This document shows, one piece after another, positions 43,720 through 55,052 of a stretch of 64,000 nt of DNA. This stretch comes from Streptococcus oralis (GTDB taxonomy: Bacteria > Bacillota > Bacilli > Lactobacillales > Streptococcaceae), in the NCBI RefSeq assembly GCF_022749195.1, contig NZ_CP094226.1:1812738-1876737 (forward strand), in the 5' to 3' direction. The notes below the pieces were generated by a model that was not told where the DNA came from, did not search any database, and saw nothing but the letters and a program-made list of their open reading frames with translations. Positions within the stretch are counted from its first letter, which is position 1, and every line of letters begins with the position of its first letter. Position numbers and translations under genes: made by a program.

Positions 43720-45003
43720 TTAAGCTGGAAAGATTGTAAAATCAACTAGATCACCATTATCAATCAAACGATGTCCAGCTTCTAGAACATCCTCCAAAGT
43801 AATTTCCTGTAAAATTTTCGGAAAATCAAAAATTGTTTCTCCGCGATCCATCGGATCGTATTGAGTTGCAATAAATTCCAAAGAGTTCATGCTACTGAAA
43901 AACTCCCCAAACATCTCACTCTTAACAAGATCTAAATGTTCCTCGGTAATATCCGCATCATTACTAAACTGACGAATCGCTTTACGAAATTGATGCGACA
44001 GAGAAACAGGCTCTTTGGTGTCCATTGTCAATATCACAAAATGAAAGCGACTGTTGACTTCAACCTCAAGTGACAATGACGCATCTAACTTCCCAGTCTC
44101 ATATAACTTTTGAAAACGATCAGAAGTCCAACCAAACATCATCGTAAATAGTAATTTCAATAAAATATTGTAACGATAAGACTCAGCTTCTGTTATTTGC
44201 CCATTGCCTCTAATCGCAACAGCAAGTTTGGGTGAAGAAACTTCCATCCGAAGACTATCTGTTTGCTTCACAGGCTGCAAAAGGAGTTGCTCTTTTGAAA
44301 CCGTAAACTGGTTTGAAACTTCCTTTTCCTTTTTCGAAAAGTATTCCTCAACAACTTCCACATCAATATTCCCAACTAAAAACAGTGACATGTTGACAGG
44401 TTTGTAAAAGTCTGTAAAGTTCTCTTTTAAATTTGAAACTTGAATATCAGAAATTGATTTTTCACTTCCAACTATATCTGTTGCTAAAGGAGTATCAGGA
44501 TAAAGGTTGGCTAATGTTGCAAAAAACAAACGTGAGTCTGGATCATCTTGGTACATTTCTCGTTCTTGCTGGATAATATCCTGTTCCCTCAAAACAGAAT
44601 CTTCTGTAAAATGAACATCTCCGACTAACTCATCTAGCAAATCTAAATTTTCTAATAGATGGTCAATTGTTGAAAAAAGATAGCTGGTCTTAGTAAAGCT
44701 TGTAAAGGCATTACTGTCCGCACCTAATCGAGTAAACGCAGCCATTATATCCTCAGAATTTTCTCTTTCAAATAATTTATGTTCAAGAAAATGTGCAATT
44801 CCTGCTGGATGATGACGTAAACCTTTGTCCAAGCTTGTATAAGTTGCATCTACAGAACCAAATTGAATCGTTACAATCCCATAAACCTCATTGAAATCTT
44901 GCTTAGGGAGTAAAGAAACTGTCAACCCATTTGACAATTTTGTTTTGTAGACTGTTTCCTTTACAGCAGGATAGTATTTTTCTTCAAAAGTAACCTTTGT
45001 CAT
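43720..45003 (-). CDS. M16-family zinc metallopeptidase (catalytic partner)
   Basis: 427-aa pitrilysin-type protease. The inverted zinc motif HXXEH is present in GIAHFLEHKLFE (~73), and a glutamate-rich segment ~75 residues later (DIIQQEREMYQDDP) contains the third metal ligand. It overlaps the upstream M16 gene by 4 nt; the two proteins probably form a heterodimeric chamber, as with YmfF/YmfH in Bacillus. Substrate unknown; related pairs process small peptides such as bacteriocins or signals. Confidence 0.9.
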   Translation of the reverse strand: MTKVTFEEKYYPAVKETVYKTKLSNGLTVSLLPKQDFNEVYGIVTIQFGSVDATYTSLDKGLRHHPAGIAHFLEHKLFERENSEDIMAAFTRLGADSNAFTSFTKTSYLFSTIDHLLENLDLLDELVGDVHFTEDSVLREQDIIQQEREMYQDDPDSRLFFATLANLYPDTPLATDIVGSEKSISDIQVSNLKENFTDFYKPVNMSLFLVGNIDVEVVEEYFSKKEKEVSNQFTVSKEQLLLQPVKQTDSLRMEVSSPKLAVAIRGNGQITEAESYRYNILLKLLFTMMFGWTSDRFQKLYETGKLDASLSLEVEVNSRFHFVILTMDTKEPVSLSHQFRKAIRQFSNDADITEEHLDLVKSEMFGEFFSSMNSLEFIATQYDPMDRGETIFDFPKILQEITLEDVLEAGHRLIDNGDLVDFTIFPA

Positions 45004-46250
45004 TCTACTCCTTCCATAAAGTAAATCGCTTGTAACTTTAAACTGTTGACAGCTTTACATATAGCTTCTTTATCAACACTCTCTAATTTTGCCACCAATC
45101 GATCCATATCAAAGCTTGATTTTCCCAATAGAGTATTCAAATAGACTCTTTCAACTAGGGTCTGTTGATTATCTTGAGCCATCAAGAAAGATCGTCGAAT
45201 CATCTCCTTAGTCTGTTCAAGTTCAAAATCTGTAAAGTTACCCTTTTTCAGATCTAGCAATTGATGATTCATCATTTTTCTAGCCTGATTTCGATTTTCT
45301 CCATCAATACCCGCATACATCCTTAACAGACCACTAAACAAATCCAATTGACTCGAGACTGTATAGGCTATTCCAGCATTTTCACGAACGTTTGTAAAAA
45401 GTTTCGAATGTGCAAATTCACCCAACAAACCATTCATAACAAGCATGGGCAAATGCTCATCATCACCATATTTTACAGGAGAATGATAGCCTAATTCTAA
45501 AATAGATTGCCCAACATTCCTCTGAATCATTCCCTCTCGTAGGACATTCGAATAAGATTGATGGTACTGGATAGTGATGCCGTTCTCTCTAGCTGTAAAG
45601 GGTAATGACTTCAGCGATTCTGTAATTTCTACTTCATTAAAATCACCTAAGAAAAAGAAATCAATACGATCATTTTTCAGAGCATTTTGAAAGCACGTGT
45701 AGCTACTTTCCGGAGACTCATTTGAAATACTATTTCGTAAATCACTGTATCTCAATTGAAGACGCTCATCATGAAAGAACAAGCTATCCAACTCCTTATG
45801 AGCAAAATAAAATGAATCATCCATATCAGTAGCTAAACTAGCCAATAACTGTTTTCTTTCAATTTCAAATAGGGCTGGCTCAAAAGCACCATCTTGAGCT
45901 AAGGGAGCAAATAAAGTCTGTTTCACCAATTCCAAAATTCGAGAAGTCAAGACATTCTTTTTACTTAAAAAATCATCCCTCACATAAGTAAACGTTAAGT
46001 CAAGAATATGTGCCTGTCCCCTACGATAAGCACTTGTGGAAATATCTGTTCCATATAAACTTGCCAAGTATCTGCGAAATACTTGAGATGTTGGGTAAAC
46101 TTGATTTGCCGTCTCCAACATACTCGCGCTCAACATACGTCCTGCTATCGTCTCAAGAGATAAGGGAGCAGTAAAACGAATGGTAATTTTATTTGTTTTA
46201 AACTTTTTGGATTGAACAAAATGTGCTGAAATTCCAGGCACTAATTCCAT
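45000..46250 (-). CDS. M16-family peptidase-like protein (non-catalytic partner)
   Basis: 416-aa paralogue of the following gene. At the position of HXXEH it reads AGRMLSASMLETANQVYP, without the histidines or glutamate, so it is catalytically dead. The later M16 region, with RNVGQSILELGYHSPVKYGD and NGLLGEFAHSKLFTNVREN (~270), is well kept and can form the closed barrel with the active partner. First gene of a long minus-strand run down to ecfT. Confidence 0.9.
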   Translation of the reverse strand: MELVPGISAHFVQSKKFKTNKITIRFTAPLSLETIAGRMLSASMLETANQVYPTSQVFRRYLASLYGTDISTSAYRRGQAHILDLTFTYVRDDFLSKKNVLTSRILELVKQTLFAPLAQDGAFEPALFEIERKQLLASLATDMDDSFYFAHKELDSLFFHDERLQLRYSDLRNSISNESPESSYTCFQNALKNDRIDFFFLGDFNEVEITESLKSLPFTARENGITIQYHQSYSNVLREGMIQRNVGQSILELGYHSPVKYGDDEHLPMLVMNGLLGEFAHSKLFTNVRENAGIAYTVSSQLDLFSGLLRMYAGIDGENRNQARKMMNHQLLDLKKGNFTDFELEQTKEMIRRSFLMAQDNQQTLVERVYLNTLLGKSSFDMDRLVAKLESVDKEAICKAVNSLKLQAIYFMEGVE

Positions 46251-46277
46251 ACCTTACCTCCTTACATATAGAGTTCT

Positions 46278-46286
46278 ATTATACCA
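46278..46286 (-). promoter_or_regulatory. Extended -10 promoter of the M16-rodZ-pgsA-ecf run
   Basis: TGGTATAAT (minus strand), TATAAT at 46278-46283, about 28 nt before the start codon. Confidence 0.72.
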
Positions 46287-46381
46287 CGAAAATTAAAATT
46301 TTTCTTGTTCTCTTTATAGCTTTAAAGAGTAAAACCGTTTTCATTTCAGCTAACTTTCCTTCAGCTATTTCAAGGAAAATA

Positions 46382-46390
46382 TGGTATAAT
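46382..46390 (+). promoter_or_regulatory. Extended -10 promoter of yaaA-recF
   Basis: TGGTATAAT, with TATAAT at 46385-46390 and a GAGGTG ribosome-binding site 6 nt before the ATG at 46411. Mirror image of the divergent promoter ~100 nt away. Confidence 0.78.
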
Positions 46391-46410
46391 ACCAAAGATT
46401 GAGGTGAATT

Positions 46411-46779
46411 ATGGAATACAAAATATTTGAAAAATTTATTACGCTCCAAGCCCTCCTAAAAGAACTTGGAATTATACAAAGCGGTGGTGCTATCAAATCC
46501 TTTTTAATAGATCATCAAGTTTACTTTAATGGTGAGTTAGAAAGTAGACGTGGGAAAAAAATCCGTATTGGAGATACGATTGACATTCCTGATTTAAAGA
46601 TTGACATCACCTTGACACAACCAAGTTTAAAAGAGCAAGAAGAGTATCAAGCAGATAAGATTGAGAAAGAGCGAATTGCTAAACTTGTCAAAGAGATGAA
46701 TAAAGGTGTCAAGAAAGAAAAACAAAAAACTTCTTCATCGCCTAAAACCAAACAAGTTCCACGTTTTCCAGGAAGATAA
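46411..46779 (+). CDS. yaaA: S4-domain RNA-binding protein YaaA
   Basis: 122-aa small protein with an S4 RNA-binding domain (~10-65: [34 protein letters not shown]) and a basic tail rich in Lys/Glu ending KQVPRFPGR. Almost always located directly before recF in Gram-positive bacteria; may take part in ribosome assembly. It is 2 nt before recF. Confidence 0.9.
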   Translation: MEYKIFEKFITLQALLKELGIIQSGGAIKSFLIDHQVYFNGELESRRGKKIRIGDTIDIPDLKIDITLTQPSLKEQEEYQADKIEKERIAKLVKEMNKGVKKEKQKTSSSPKTKQVPRFPGR

Positions 46780-46781
46780 CC

Positions 46782-47879
46782 ATGTGGCTCCAACATTTAA
46801 CAATTAAAACCTTTCGAAACTACAAAGAGGCAAAAATTGATTTCAATCCAAAATTAAATGTCTTTCTAGGTCAAAATGCACAAGGAAAAACCAATATTCT
46901 AGAAGCAATCTATTTCTTAGCCTTGACACGTAGTCATCGGACTCGTACAGATAAAAATCTCATTCATTTTGATAACGAGCAACTCCATCTTTCTGGCTTG
47001 CTACAGAAAAAAACAAGCTCTATCCCTCTAGAAATTGATTTAACACCAAAAGGGCGTGTGACTAAGGTCAATCACTTAAAACAAGCGCGCCTATCAGACT
47101 ATATTGGACATATGAATGTTGTCCTCTTCGCACCTGAAGATCTCCAGCTAATTAAAGGAGCGCCTTCTGTCCGTCGAAAGTTTATAGACATTGAACTGGG
47201 ACAAATTAAACCAATCTACTTGTCAGACTTGTCAAACTACAACCATATACTCAAGCAAAGAAATACTTATCTAAAATCCAGCCAGAAGATTGATGAAACA
47301 TTTTTGTCAGTCTTAGATGATCAGTTAATAGAGTATGGTTGTCGCGTTATAAAGCATCGGATAAAATTCATTAAAGACTTAGAGAAATTTGGCCAAAAAA
47401 AACACTTAGAAATTTCAAATAAATTAGAAGAGTTGTCAATATATTATCAATCATCTGTCAACTTCACTGATGAAGAACAGCTAACAAGTTCTTTTAAAAT
47501 GGCTTTGGATAAAAGCAGATCCAGAGACTTATTTAAAAAGAATACTGGAGTTGGCCCTCATCGAGATGATATTACCTTTTACATCAATGGTATGGACGCT
47601 AGTTTTGGAAGCCAAGGTCAACATCGTAGCCTTGTTCTTTCTATCAAACTGGCAGAAATTGAGCTAATGGAAAGTATTACCAACGAGTCTCCTATACTAT
47701 TGCTTGATGATGTTATGAGCGAACTTGACAATACACGGCAACTAAAATTACTAGAAACCATTTCTCAATCTATCCAAACCTTTATCACAACAACAAGTTT
47801 AGACCACTTGCAAAATTTGCCAGAAAATCTTAGTATCTTCAATATCCAAAGCGGTAAAATTTCTGTAAATCAAAATTGA
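46782..47879 (+). CDS. recF: DNA replication/repair protein RecF
   Basis: 365-aa SMC-like ATPase that helps load RecA at gaps. Walker [15 protein letters not shown] (~30-43), signature [14 protein letters not shown] (~275-288), Walker [15 protein letters not shown] (~305-318). Length is standard. It is unlinked from dnaA-dnaN here, which is usual in streptococci. Confidence 0.96.
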   Translation: MWLQHLTIKTFRNYKEAKIDFNPKLNVFLGQNAQGKTNILEAIYFLALTRSHRTRTDKNLIHFDNEQLHLSGLLQKKTSSIPLEIDLTPKGRVTKVNHLKQARLSDYIGHMNVVLFAPEDLQLIKGAPSVRRKFIDIELGQIKPIYLSDLSNYNHILKQRNTYLKSSQKIDETFLSVLDDQLIEYGCRVIKHRIKFIKDLEKFGQKKHLEISNKLEELSIYYQSSVNFTDEEQLTSSFKMALDKSRSRDLFKKNTGVGPHRDDITFYINGMDASFGSQGQHRSLVLSIKLAEIELMESITNESPILLLDDVMSELDNTRQLKLLETISQSIQTFITTTSLDHLQNLPENLSIFNIQSGKISVNQN

Positions 47880-47892
47880 CAACTTTGTAAAT

Positions 47893-47925
47893 AAAAAGAA
47901 CTCCTGAAATTCAGGAGTTCTTTTT
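47893..47925. terminator. Bidirectional terminator between recF and guaB
   Basis: AAAAAGAACTCCTGAA / TTCAGGAGTTCTTTTT, 16-nt arms with a 1-nt centre (the innermost pairs must open). A/T tracts on both ends serve both convergent genes. Confidence 0.93.
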
Positions 47926-47930
47926 AGTAC

Positions 47931-49460
<1,530 letters not shown>

Positions 49461-49462
49461 CT

Positions 49463-49490
49463 ATCATACCATTCTATGAAAATTTGTCAA
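49463..49490 (-). promoter_or_regulatory. SigmaA promoter of guaB
   Basis: TTGACA (49485-49490), 16-nt spacer, TATGAT (49463-49468). Confidence 0.8.
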
Positions 49491-49571
49491 TTATATTTAT
49501 GGTAGAAATCATAAAAAAACTATCCCTGTGATCCTATGGAAGAGATAGCTTTATGATTCATATTTTATCTA

Positions 49572-50597
49572 TTATTTAAAATAATTTAGTCCCATTGCTC
49601 CTTTAACCTCAGATAGGGTTTGACCTGCAACTTCACGCGCTTTCTCACTACCTTTTTGAAGCATATTGTACACTTCTCCCATATCCTTAGCAAATTCGAT
49701 ACGGCGCTCACGAATAGGACCAAGTTCGCGTTCTAATATTTCAAGTAGATAACGTTTCGTCTTTACATCACCAAGACCACCACGTTGATAATGTTCTTTC
49801 ATATCTGCAATGTCTTGAGCATCTTCTGGACGACCAAATACATCTAGATAATGGAAAACCATATTTCCTTCAATCTTACCTGGATCCTCAACCCGAATAT
49901 GGTCTGGATCAGTATACATGCTCATGACTTTTTTACGCAACGTATCCACATCATCAGCTAGATAAATACCATTATTAAGGGATTTAGACATTTTAGCATT
50001 TCCATCTAAACCTGGCAAACGCCCTGCCCTCTCATTTTCTGGATAAATACCTTCTGGCTCCACCAAGACCTCACAATTATAAGCATGATTAAAGGAACGA
50101 ACAATCTCACGAGTTTGCTCAATCATTGGTTTCTGATCTGTCCCAACAGGAACATAATTAGCCTTGAAGGCAGTAATATCTGCTGCTTGCGCAATCGGAT
50201 AAACTAAAAATCCTGTCGGAATACTTTCTCCAAACCCTTTCTGAGCGATCTCTGTTTTCACTGTAGGATTGCGCTCTAAACGTGCTAGTGACACCAAATT
50301 CATATAGTACATAGACAGTTCAGCTAACTCTGGAATCTGACTTTGAATAAAGATAGTTGATTTACTTGGATCTAATCCAACTGCTAGGTAATCTAAGGCA
50401 ACATTCCCAATAGATTCTACAATCGTTTGAGGGTCTTTGGCGTGATCTGTCAATGCTTGTTGGTCCGCCAAAAAAACAAACATCTCATACTTGTCTTCTT
50501 CCTGCAGTAATACTCTATTTTTAAGACTCCCAACATAATGTCCAATATGCAGTTTTCCTGTTGGGCGATCTCCTGTTAAAATAATGGGTTTCGTCAT
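49572..50597 (-). CDS. trpS: Tryptophan-tRNA ligase
   Basis: 341-aa class I aminoacyl-tRNA synthetase. HIGH motif [13 protein letters not shown] (~14-26) and KMSKS in [11 protein letters not shown] (~200). Single gene with an extended -10 promoter (TGCTATAAT, 50626-50634). The leader is only ~20 nt, so no T-box is present. An imperfect hairpin with U-run (~49514-49552) follows the stop codon. Confidence 0.96.
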   Translation of the reverse strand: MTKPIILTGDRPTGKLHIGHYVGSLKNRVLLQEEDKYEMFVFLADQQALTDHAKDPQTIVESIGNVALDYLAVGLDPSKSTIFIQSQIPELAELSMYYMNLVSLARLERNPTVKTEIAQKGFGESIPTGFLVYPIAQAADITAFKANYVPVGTDQKPMIEQTREIVRSFNHAYNCEVLVEPEGIYPENERAGRLPGLDGNAKMSKSLNNGIYLADDVDTLRKKVMSMYTDPDHIRVEDPGKIEGNMVFHYLDVFGRPEDAQDIADMKEHYQRGGLGDVKTKRYLLEILERELGPIRERRIEFAKDMGEVYNMLQKGSEKAREVAGQTLSEVKGAMGLNYFK

Positions 50598-50625
50598 TTT
50601 TTTCTCCTTCGAAATGGTCTCTTCA

Positions 50626-50634
50626 ATTATAGCA
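50626..50634 (-). promoter_or_regulatory. Extended -10 promoter of trpS
   Basis: TGCTATAAT on the minus strand, ~28 nt before the start codon; ribosome-binding site GAAGGAG. Confidence 0.75.
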
Positions 50635-50792
50635 TTTTTTTGTTAAAATAACAGAAAATTATTTAAATCAAACAACTAACTCATTGTAAATAAACCTGTA
50701 AACTTAATTGACACAAAATTGACAAACAAAAATTTGAATATTTCTCTCTTTTCTAGTAGAATAAATATATTACATATTATAGGAGAAAAACA

Positions 50793-52415
50793 TTGCTTAC
50801 AGTATCTGATGTTTCACTACGTTTTAGTGATCGCAAACTTTTTGATGATGTCAATATCAAATTTACAGAAGGAAATACATACGGATTAATTGGTGCTAAT
50901 GGTGCTGGGAAGTCTACATTCTTAAAAATCTTAGCTGGTGATATCGAGCCAACAACTGGTCACATCTCTCTTGGTCCAGATGAACGTCTCTCTGTTCTCC
51001 GTCAAAATCATTTTGACTATGAAGACGAGCGAGTTATTGATGTCGTCATTATGGGAAATGAAAAACTTTACAACATCATGAAAGAAAAAGATGCCATTTA
51101 CATGAAGGAAGATTTTTCCGATGAAGATGGTGTTCGTGCAGCTGAACTTGAAGGTGAATTTGCTGAACTTGGAGGTTGGGAAGCAGAAAGTGAAGCATCT
51201 CAATTACTTCAAAACCTAAACATTCCAGAAGAATTGCACTATCAAAACATGAGCGAATTGGCCAATGGTGAAAAAGTGAAGGTTCTCCTTGCTAAAGCAC
51301 TTTTTGGCAAACCAGACGTTCTTCTCTTGGACGAGCCGACCAACGGGTTGGACATCCAATCTATTACTTGGCTAGAAGACTTCTTGATTGACTTTGATAA
51401 CACCGTTATCGTTGTATCTCATGACCGCCACTTCTTAAACAAAGTATGTACTCATATGGCCGACCTTGACTTTGGAAAAATCAAACTCTATGTCGGAAAC
51501 TACGACTTCTGGAAGGAATCTTCTGAGCTTGCTGCTAAATTGCTAGCAGACCGTAATGCCAAGGCAGAAGAAAAAATTAAGCAATTGCAAGAATTCGTTG
51601 CTCGCTTCTCTGCCAACGCTTCTAAGTCAAGACAAGCAACGTCTCGTAAAAAAATGCTTGACAAGATTGAATTAGAAGAAATTGTTCCTTCTAGTCGTAA
51701 ATACCCATTTATCAACTTTAAAGCAGAACGTGAGATTGGTAATGATCTCTTGACAGTAGAAAATTTAACTGTAAAGATTGATGGCGAAACTATCCTAGAC
51801 AATATTAGTTTCATCTTGCGTCCAGGTGATAAGACTGCTCTTATTGGACAAAATGACATCCAAACGACTGCATTAATTCGTGCAATCATGGATGACATTG
51901 ACTATGAAGGAACCGTCAAGTGGGGAGTTACTACTAGCCGTTCTTACTTGCCAAAAGACAACTCGGCTGATTTTGCAGGAGGAGAGTCAATCCTTGACTG
52001 GTTGCGTCAATTTGCAAGTAAAGAAGAAGATGACAATACCTTCCTACGTGGTTTCCTCGGTCGTATGCTCTTTTCTGGAGATGAGGTTAACAAGCCTGTA
52101 AACGTCTTGTCAGGGGGAGAAAAAGTACGTGTCATGCTTTCAAAACTCATGCTCTTGAAATCAAATGTCCTTGTACTTGATGATCCAACAAATCACTTGG
52201 ACTTGGAATCTATCTCAAGCTTGAACGATGGATTGAAAAACTTTAAAGAATCAATCATCTTTGCAAGTCATGATCACGAGTTCATTCAAACTTTAGCAAA
52301 CCATATTATTGTTTTGTCTAAGAATGGCGTCATTGATCGTATCGATGAAACCTATGATGAATTCCTAGAAAATGCAGAAGTACAAGCAAAAGTTAAAGAA
52401 CTTTGGAAAGATTAA
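50793..52415 (+). CDS. ABC-F family ATP-binding protein with degenerate second ATPase site
   Basis: 540-aa cytosolic protein with two ABC domains and no membrane segments, the ABC-F layout (ribosome-associated translation factors). The start is TTG at 50793 with AGGAG 9 nt upstream. NBD1: Walker A GANGAGKSTFLKIL (~35-48), signature LANGEKVKVLLAK (where LSGGE is usual), Walker B VLLLDEPTNGLD. A charged linker follows (~240-310). NBD2: the Walker A place reads GQNDIQTTALIRAI, with no lysine, so ATP binding there is probably lost or altered. Its signature LSGGEKVRVML is normal, while Walker B reads LDDPTNHLD with Asp for the catalytic Glu. It resembles YbiT/YkpA-type proteins. Single gene with its own terminator. 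Confidence 0.9.
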   Translation: MLTVSDVSLRFSDRKLFDDVNIKFTEGNTYGLIGANGAGKSTFLKILAGDIEPTTGHISLGPDERLSVLRQNHFDYEDERVIDVVIMGNEKLYNIMKEKDAIYMKEDFSDEDGVRAAELEGEFAELGGWEAESEASQLLQNLNIPEELHYQNMSELANGEKVKVLLAKALFGKPDVLLLDEPTNGLDIQSITWLEDFLIDFDNTVIVVSHDRHFLNKVCTHMADLDFGKIKLYVGNYDFWKESSELAAKLLADRNAKAEEKIKQLQEFVARFSANASKSRQATSRKKMLDKIELEEIVPSSRKYPFINFKAEREIGNDLLTVENLTVKIDGETILDNISFILRPGDKTALIGQNDIQTTALIRAIMDDIDYEGTVKWGVTTSRSYLPKDNSADFAGGESILDWLRQFASKEEDDNTFLRGFLGRMLFSGDEVNKPVNVLSGGEKVRVMLSKLMLLKSNVLVLDDPTNHLDLESISSLNDGLKNFKESIIFASHDHEFIQTLANHIIVLSKNGVIDRIDETYDEFLENAEVQAKVKELWKD

Positions 52416-52425
52416 ATAAGACTTC

Positions 52426-52456
52426 AAAACTCAGTTGGGGTAACCAACTGAGTTTT
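52426..52456 (+). terminator. Terminator of the ABC-F gene
   Basis: AAAACTCAGTTGG / CCAACTGAGTTTT, 13-bp perfect stem with a 5-nt loop. Confidence 0.92.
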
Positions 52457-52476
52457 CTATCATTCTACGAGGTAAC

Positions 52477-55029
52477 ATGAAATCATTTTTTAAAACATAT
52501 TGGACCTATTTTGTTTCTTTCATCATTCCTTTACTAATTATGACTGGAGTATATCTAACTCAAGGTATCTACTGGAATAGCAATACATCTCCACTATTAG
52601 GAGACGGTTTCCATCAATACGTTATTTTTGATGTAGCTTTACGAAATATTTTACATGGAAATGATAGTTTGTTTTACACCTTTACAAGTGGCCTCGGACT
52701 GAATTTCTATGCTCTATCTAGTTATTACTTGGGTAGTTTTCTTTCACCCTTAGTCTACTTTTTTAATCTGTCGAATATGCCAGATGCTGTATATCTAACC
52801 ACTCTCTTAAAATTTGGATTGATTGGTCTGTCAACCTTCTTTAGTCTAAATAGATTATTTAAAGATATCCCAAAATTTTTAAAACTTGCCTTATCTACTT
52901 CCTATGCTTTAATGAGCTTCACTGTCAGTCAGTTAGAGATTAAAACCTGGCTAGATGTTTTTATCTTGATTCCTTTAATTATAACTGGTTTACACCTACT
53001 TATAACACAAAAGAAGCGCCTACTATACTTTACAAGTTTGTCAATCTTATTTATTCAAAATTATTATTTTGGGTATATGACAGCATTGTTTCTTATTTTC
53101 TGGTATCTCTGCCAAATTTCTTGGGACTTTAAAACTCGAAAATCATCTTTTCTTGATTTTGTTGTTACCTCCTTTTTAGCAGGAATGGCTAGTTTGATTA
53201 TGACTCTTCCTACACTGTTTGATTTACAAACTCATGGGGAGAAGTTAACTGCCATCACAAAATTAAAAACAGACAGTAGCTGGTATCTGGATATTTTCGC
53301 AAAACAATTCATTGGATCTTTTGATACAACTAAGTATGGATCTATACCAATGATTTTTGTTGGATTGCTTCCCTTTATTTTAACCATTCTATTTTTCACA
53401 ATAAAATCTATAAGGTTTCACGTGAAACTTACCTATGCAATTTTCTTTACTTTTTTAATAACAAGCTTTTACATAGAAGCACTTGATTTATTTTGGCAGG
53501 GGATGCATACCCCAAATATGTTTTTGCATCGCTATGCTTGGATTTTTTCCACTCTGTTAATTTATACTGCAGCAGAAGTATTAAATCGTCTGAAAGAACT
53601 AAAGCTATGGAATCTATTTGTCTCACTTTTTCTTGTACTAACAGGATTTTTGACCACTGTCTATTTTAAATCACACTATTCTTTTTTAACTGATTTGAAT
53701 ATCCTGCTCACTCTTGAATTTCTACTAGTTTATGCTCTTTTACTTCTTGCAGTCATTAGAAAATTTATCTCTGTAAATCTATTTGCAATTCTTTTGTCTT
53801 TATTTATAACGGCTGAGATAAGCTTAAATGCATCATCTCAAATGGAAGGAATAGCTAAAGAATGGGCCTTTGCTTCTCGTAGCGCCTATAATAGAGATAT
53901 CACCGCTATGGAATCCATTCTAAACCAAATTGACAATTCATTTACACGTACTGAAAAACTGCAAATTCAGACTGGAAATGACAGTATGAAATTTAACTAC
54001 AATGGAATCTCTCAATTTTCGTCTGTACGAAATCGTTCAGCTAGCACTAGTTTGGATAAACTGGGATTCAAATCCTCTGGAACTAACCTCAATCTCCGTT
54101 ATGCAAATAATAGTATTTTAGCAGATAGTTTATTTGGAATCCAGTACAATATTTCTGAAACTTCACTTGATAAGTATGGCTTTCAAGAGATTTATCAAAA
54201 GGATCATTTAACCTTATATAAAAATCAACTCTCTTTACCCATTGCCTTTGCCACTCAATCTATTTACACAGATGTAAACTTTAACAATCACACTCTAGAT
54301 AATCAGGCTTTATTTATAAACCAGCTTGCTAATCTCAACTTAGATTACTTCTCCCAAATAGCATCTGATAAAACAGATACTTCATATGGTTTAACCAGCA
54401 TCACAGGTTCTGCGAATGAAGATGCAAAGATTGATTATCAAATTGAGGTTCCTCAAAATAGCCAAGTCTATCTCTCTTTTTCAAATCTTCATTTTACGAA
54501 TGATAAACAAAAGAAAGTTGACATCATTGTCAATGGAGAAAAAAAGACTTTTACAATTGACAATGCATTTAATTTCTTTAATTTGGGTTATACTGAAGAA
54601 CAAAAAAATTTTAATATCAGTGTTAGTTTCCCTGGAAATTCTCAGGTGTCCTTTGAATCTCCAACCTTCTATCGTTTAGATACTCAGGCTCTTACTGAGG
54701 CAATTCAAAAGATTAAAGAACAACCTGTAGAAGTATCCACCTCTAAAAATAAAGTCTTTGCTACATATGAAGTAAAACAAGATACCTCTATTTTCTTCAC
54801 TATTCCTTATGACAAAGGTTGGTCTGCATACCAAGATGGGAAAAAACTTGAAATCAAGCAAGCTCAGACTGGTTTTATGAAAGTTGATATTCCAAAGGGA
54901 AAAGGCACCATTACACTTTCCTTTATCCCCAATGGTTTTGTTATTGGAGCAGCCTGCTCATTAACTGCCCTTCTTCTTTTTGGGATCTATAATCACAGAC
55001 GAAATTTATCTAAGACAGAAAAAGATTGA
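52477..55029 (+). CDS. YfhO family membrane protein
   Basis: 850-aa polytopic membrane protein of the YfhO family. About a dozen helices cover residues ~10-450, with the N-terminal GT-C-like loop GDGFHQYVIFDVALRNIL (~42-59). A large extracellular domain spans ~460-815 and a final helix ~815-838. The end of the domain (IPYDKGWSAYQDGKKLEIKQ ...) is the family signature. In other Gram-positive bacteria YfhO proteins glycosylate lipoteichoic or wall teichoic acid; that role is inferred. It starts 21 nt after the ABC-F terminator, with GAGG before the ATG, and no obvious own promoter, so read-through may be needed. It carries a parS site in its coding region. Confidence 0.88.
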   Translation: MKSFFKTYWTYFVSFIIPLLIMTGVYLTQGIYWNSNTSPLLGDGFHQYVIFDVALRNILHGNDSLFYTFTSGLGLNFYALSSYYLGSFLSPLVYFFNLSNMPDAVYLTTLLKFGLIGLSTFFSLNRLFKDIPKFLKLALSTSYALMSFTVSQLEIKTWLDVFILIPLIITGLHLLITQKKRLLYFTSLSILFIQNYYFGYMTALFLIFWYLCQISWDFKTRKSSFLDFVVTSFLAGMASLIMTLPTLFDLQTHGEKLTAITKLKTDSSWYLDIFAKQFIGSFDTTKYGSIPMIFVGLLPFILTILFFTIKSIRFHVKLTYAIFFTFLITSFYIEALDLFWQGMHTPNMFLHRYAWIFSTLLIYTAAEVLNRLKELKLWNLFVSLFLVLTGFLTTVYFKSHYSFLTDLNILLTLEFLLVYALLLLAVIRKFISVNLFAILLSLFITAEISLNASSQMEGIAKEWAFASRSAYNRDITAMESILNQIDNSFTRTEKLQIQTGNDSMKFNYNGISQFSSVRNRSASTSLDKLGFKSSGTNLNLRYANNSILADSLFGIQYNISETSLDKYGFQEIYQKDHLTLYKNQLSLPIAFATQSIYTDVNFNNHTLDNQALFINQLANLNLDYFSQIASDKTDTSYGLTSITGSANEDAKIDYQIEVPQNSQVYLSFSNLHFTNDKQKKVDIIVNGEKKTFTIDNAFNFFNLGYTEEQKNFNISVSFPGNSQVSFESPTFYRLDTQALTEAIQKIKEQPVEVSTSKNKVFATYEVKQDTSIFFTIPYDKGWSAYQDGKKLEIKQAQTGFMKVDIPKGKGTITLSFIPNGFVIGAACSLTALLLFGIYNHRRNLSKTEKD
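53414..53429. other. parS site inside the YfhO gene
   Basis: GGTTTCACGTGAAACT contains the complete 14-bp core GTTTCACGTGAAAC; only the outer bases differ from consensus. About 10 kb from the origin. Confidence 0.92.
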
Positions 55030-55052
55030 CCAATTCCTTGGTCAATCTTTTT
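55019..55052. terminator. Bidirectional terminator between YfhO and YhgE/Pip genes
   Basis: AAAAAGATTGACCAA / TTGGTCAATCTTTTT, 15-bp perfect arms, 4-nt loop, overlapping both stop codons. Confidence 0.94.

Noticed and set aside
50598..50792. T-box riboswitch before trpS
   Set aside because: The promoter lies ~28 nt from the start codon and there is no room for a T-box leader.
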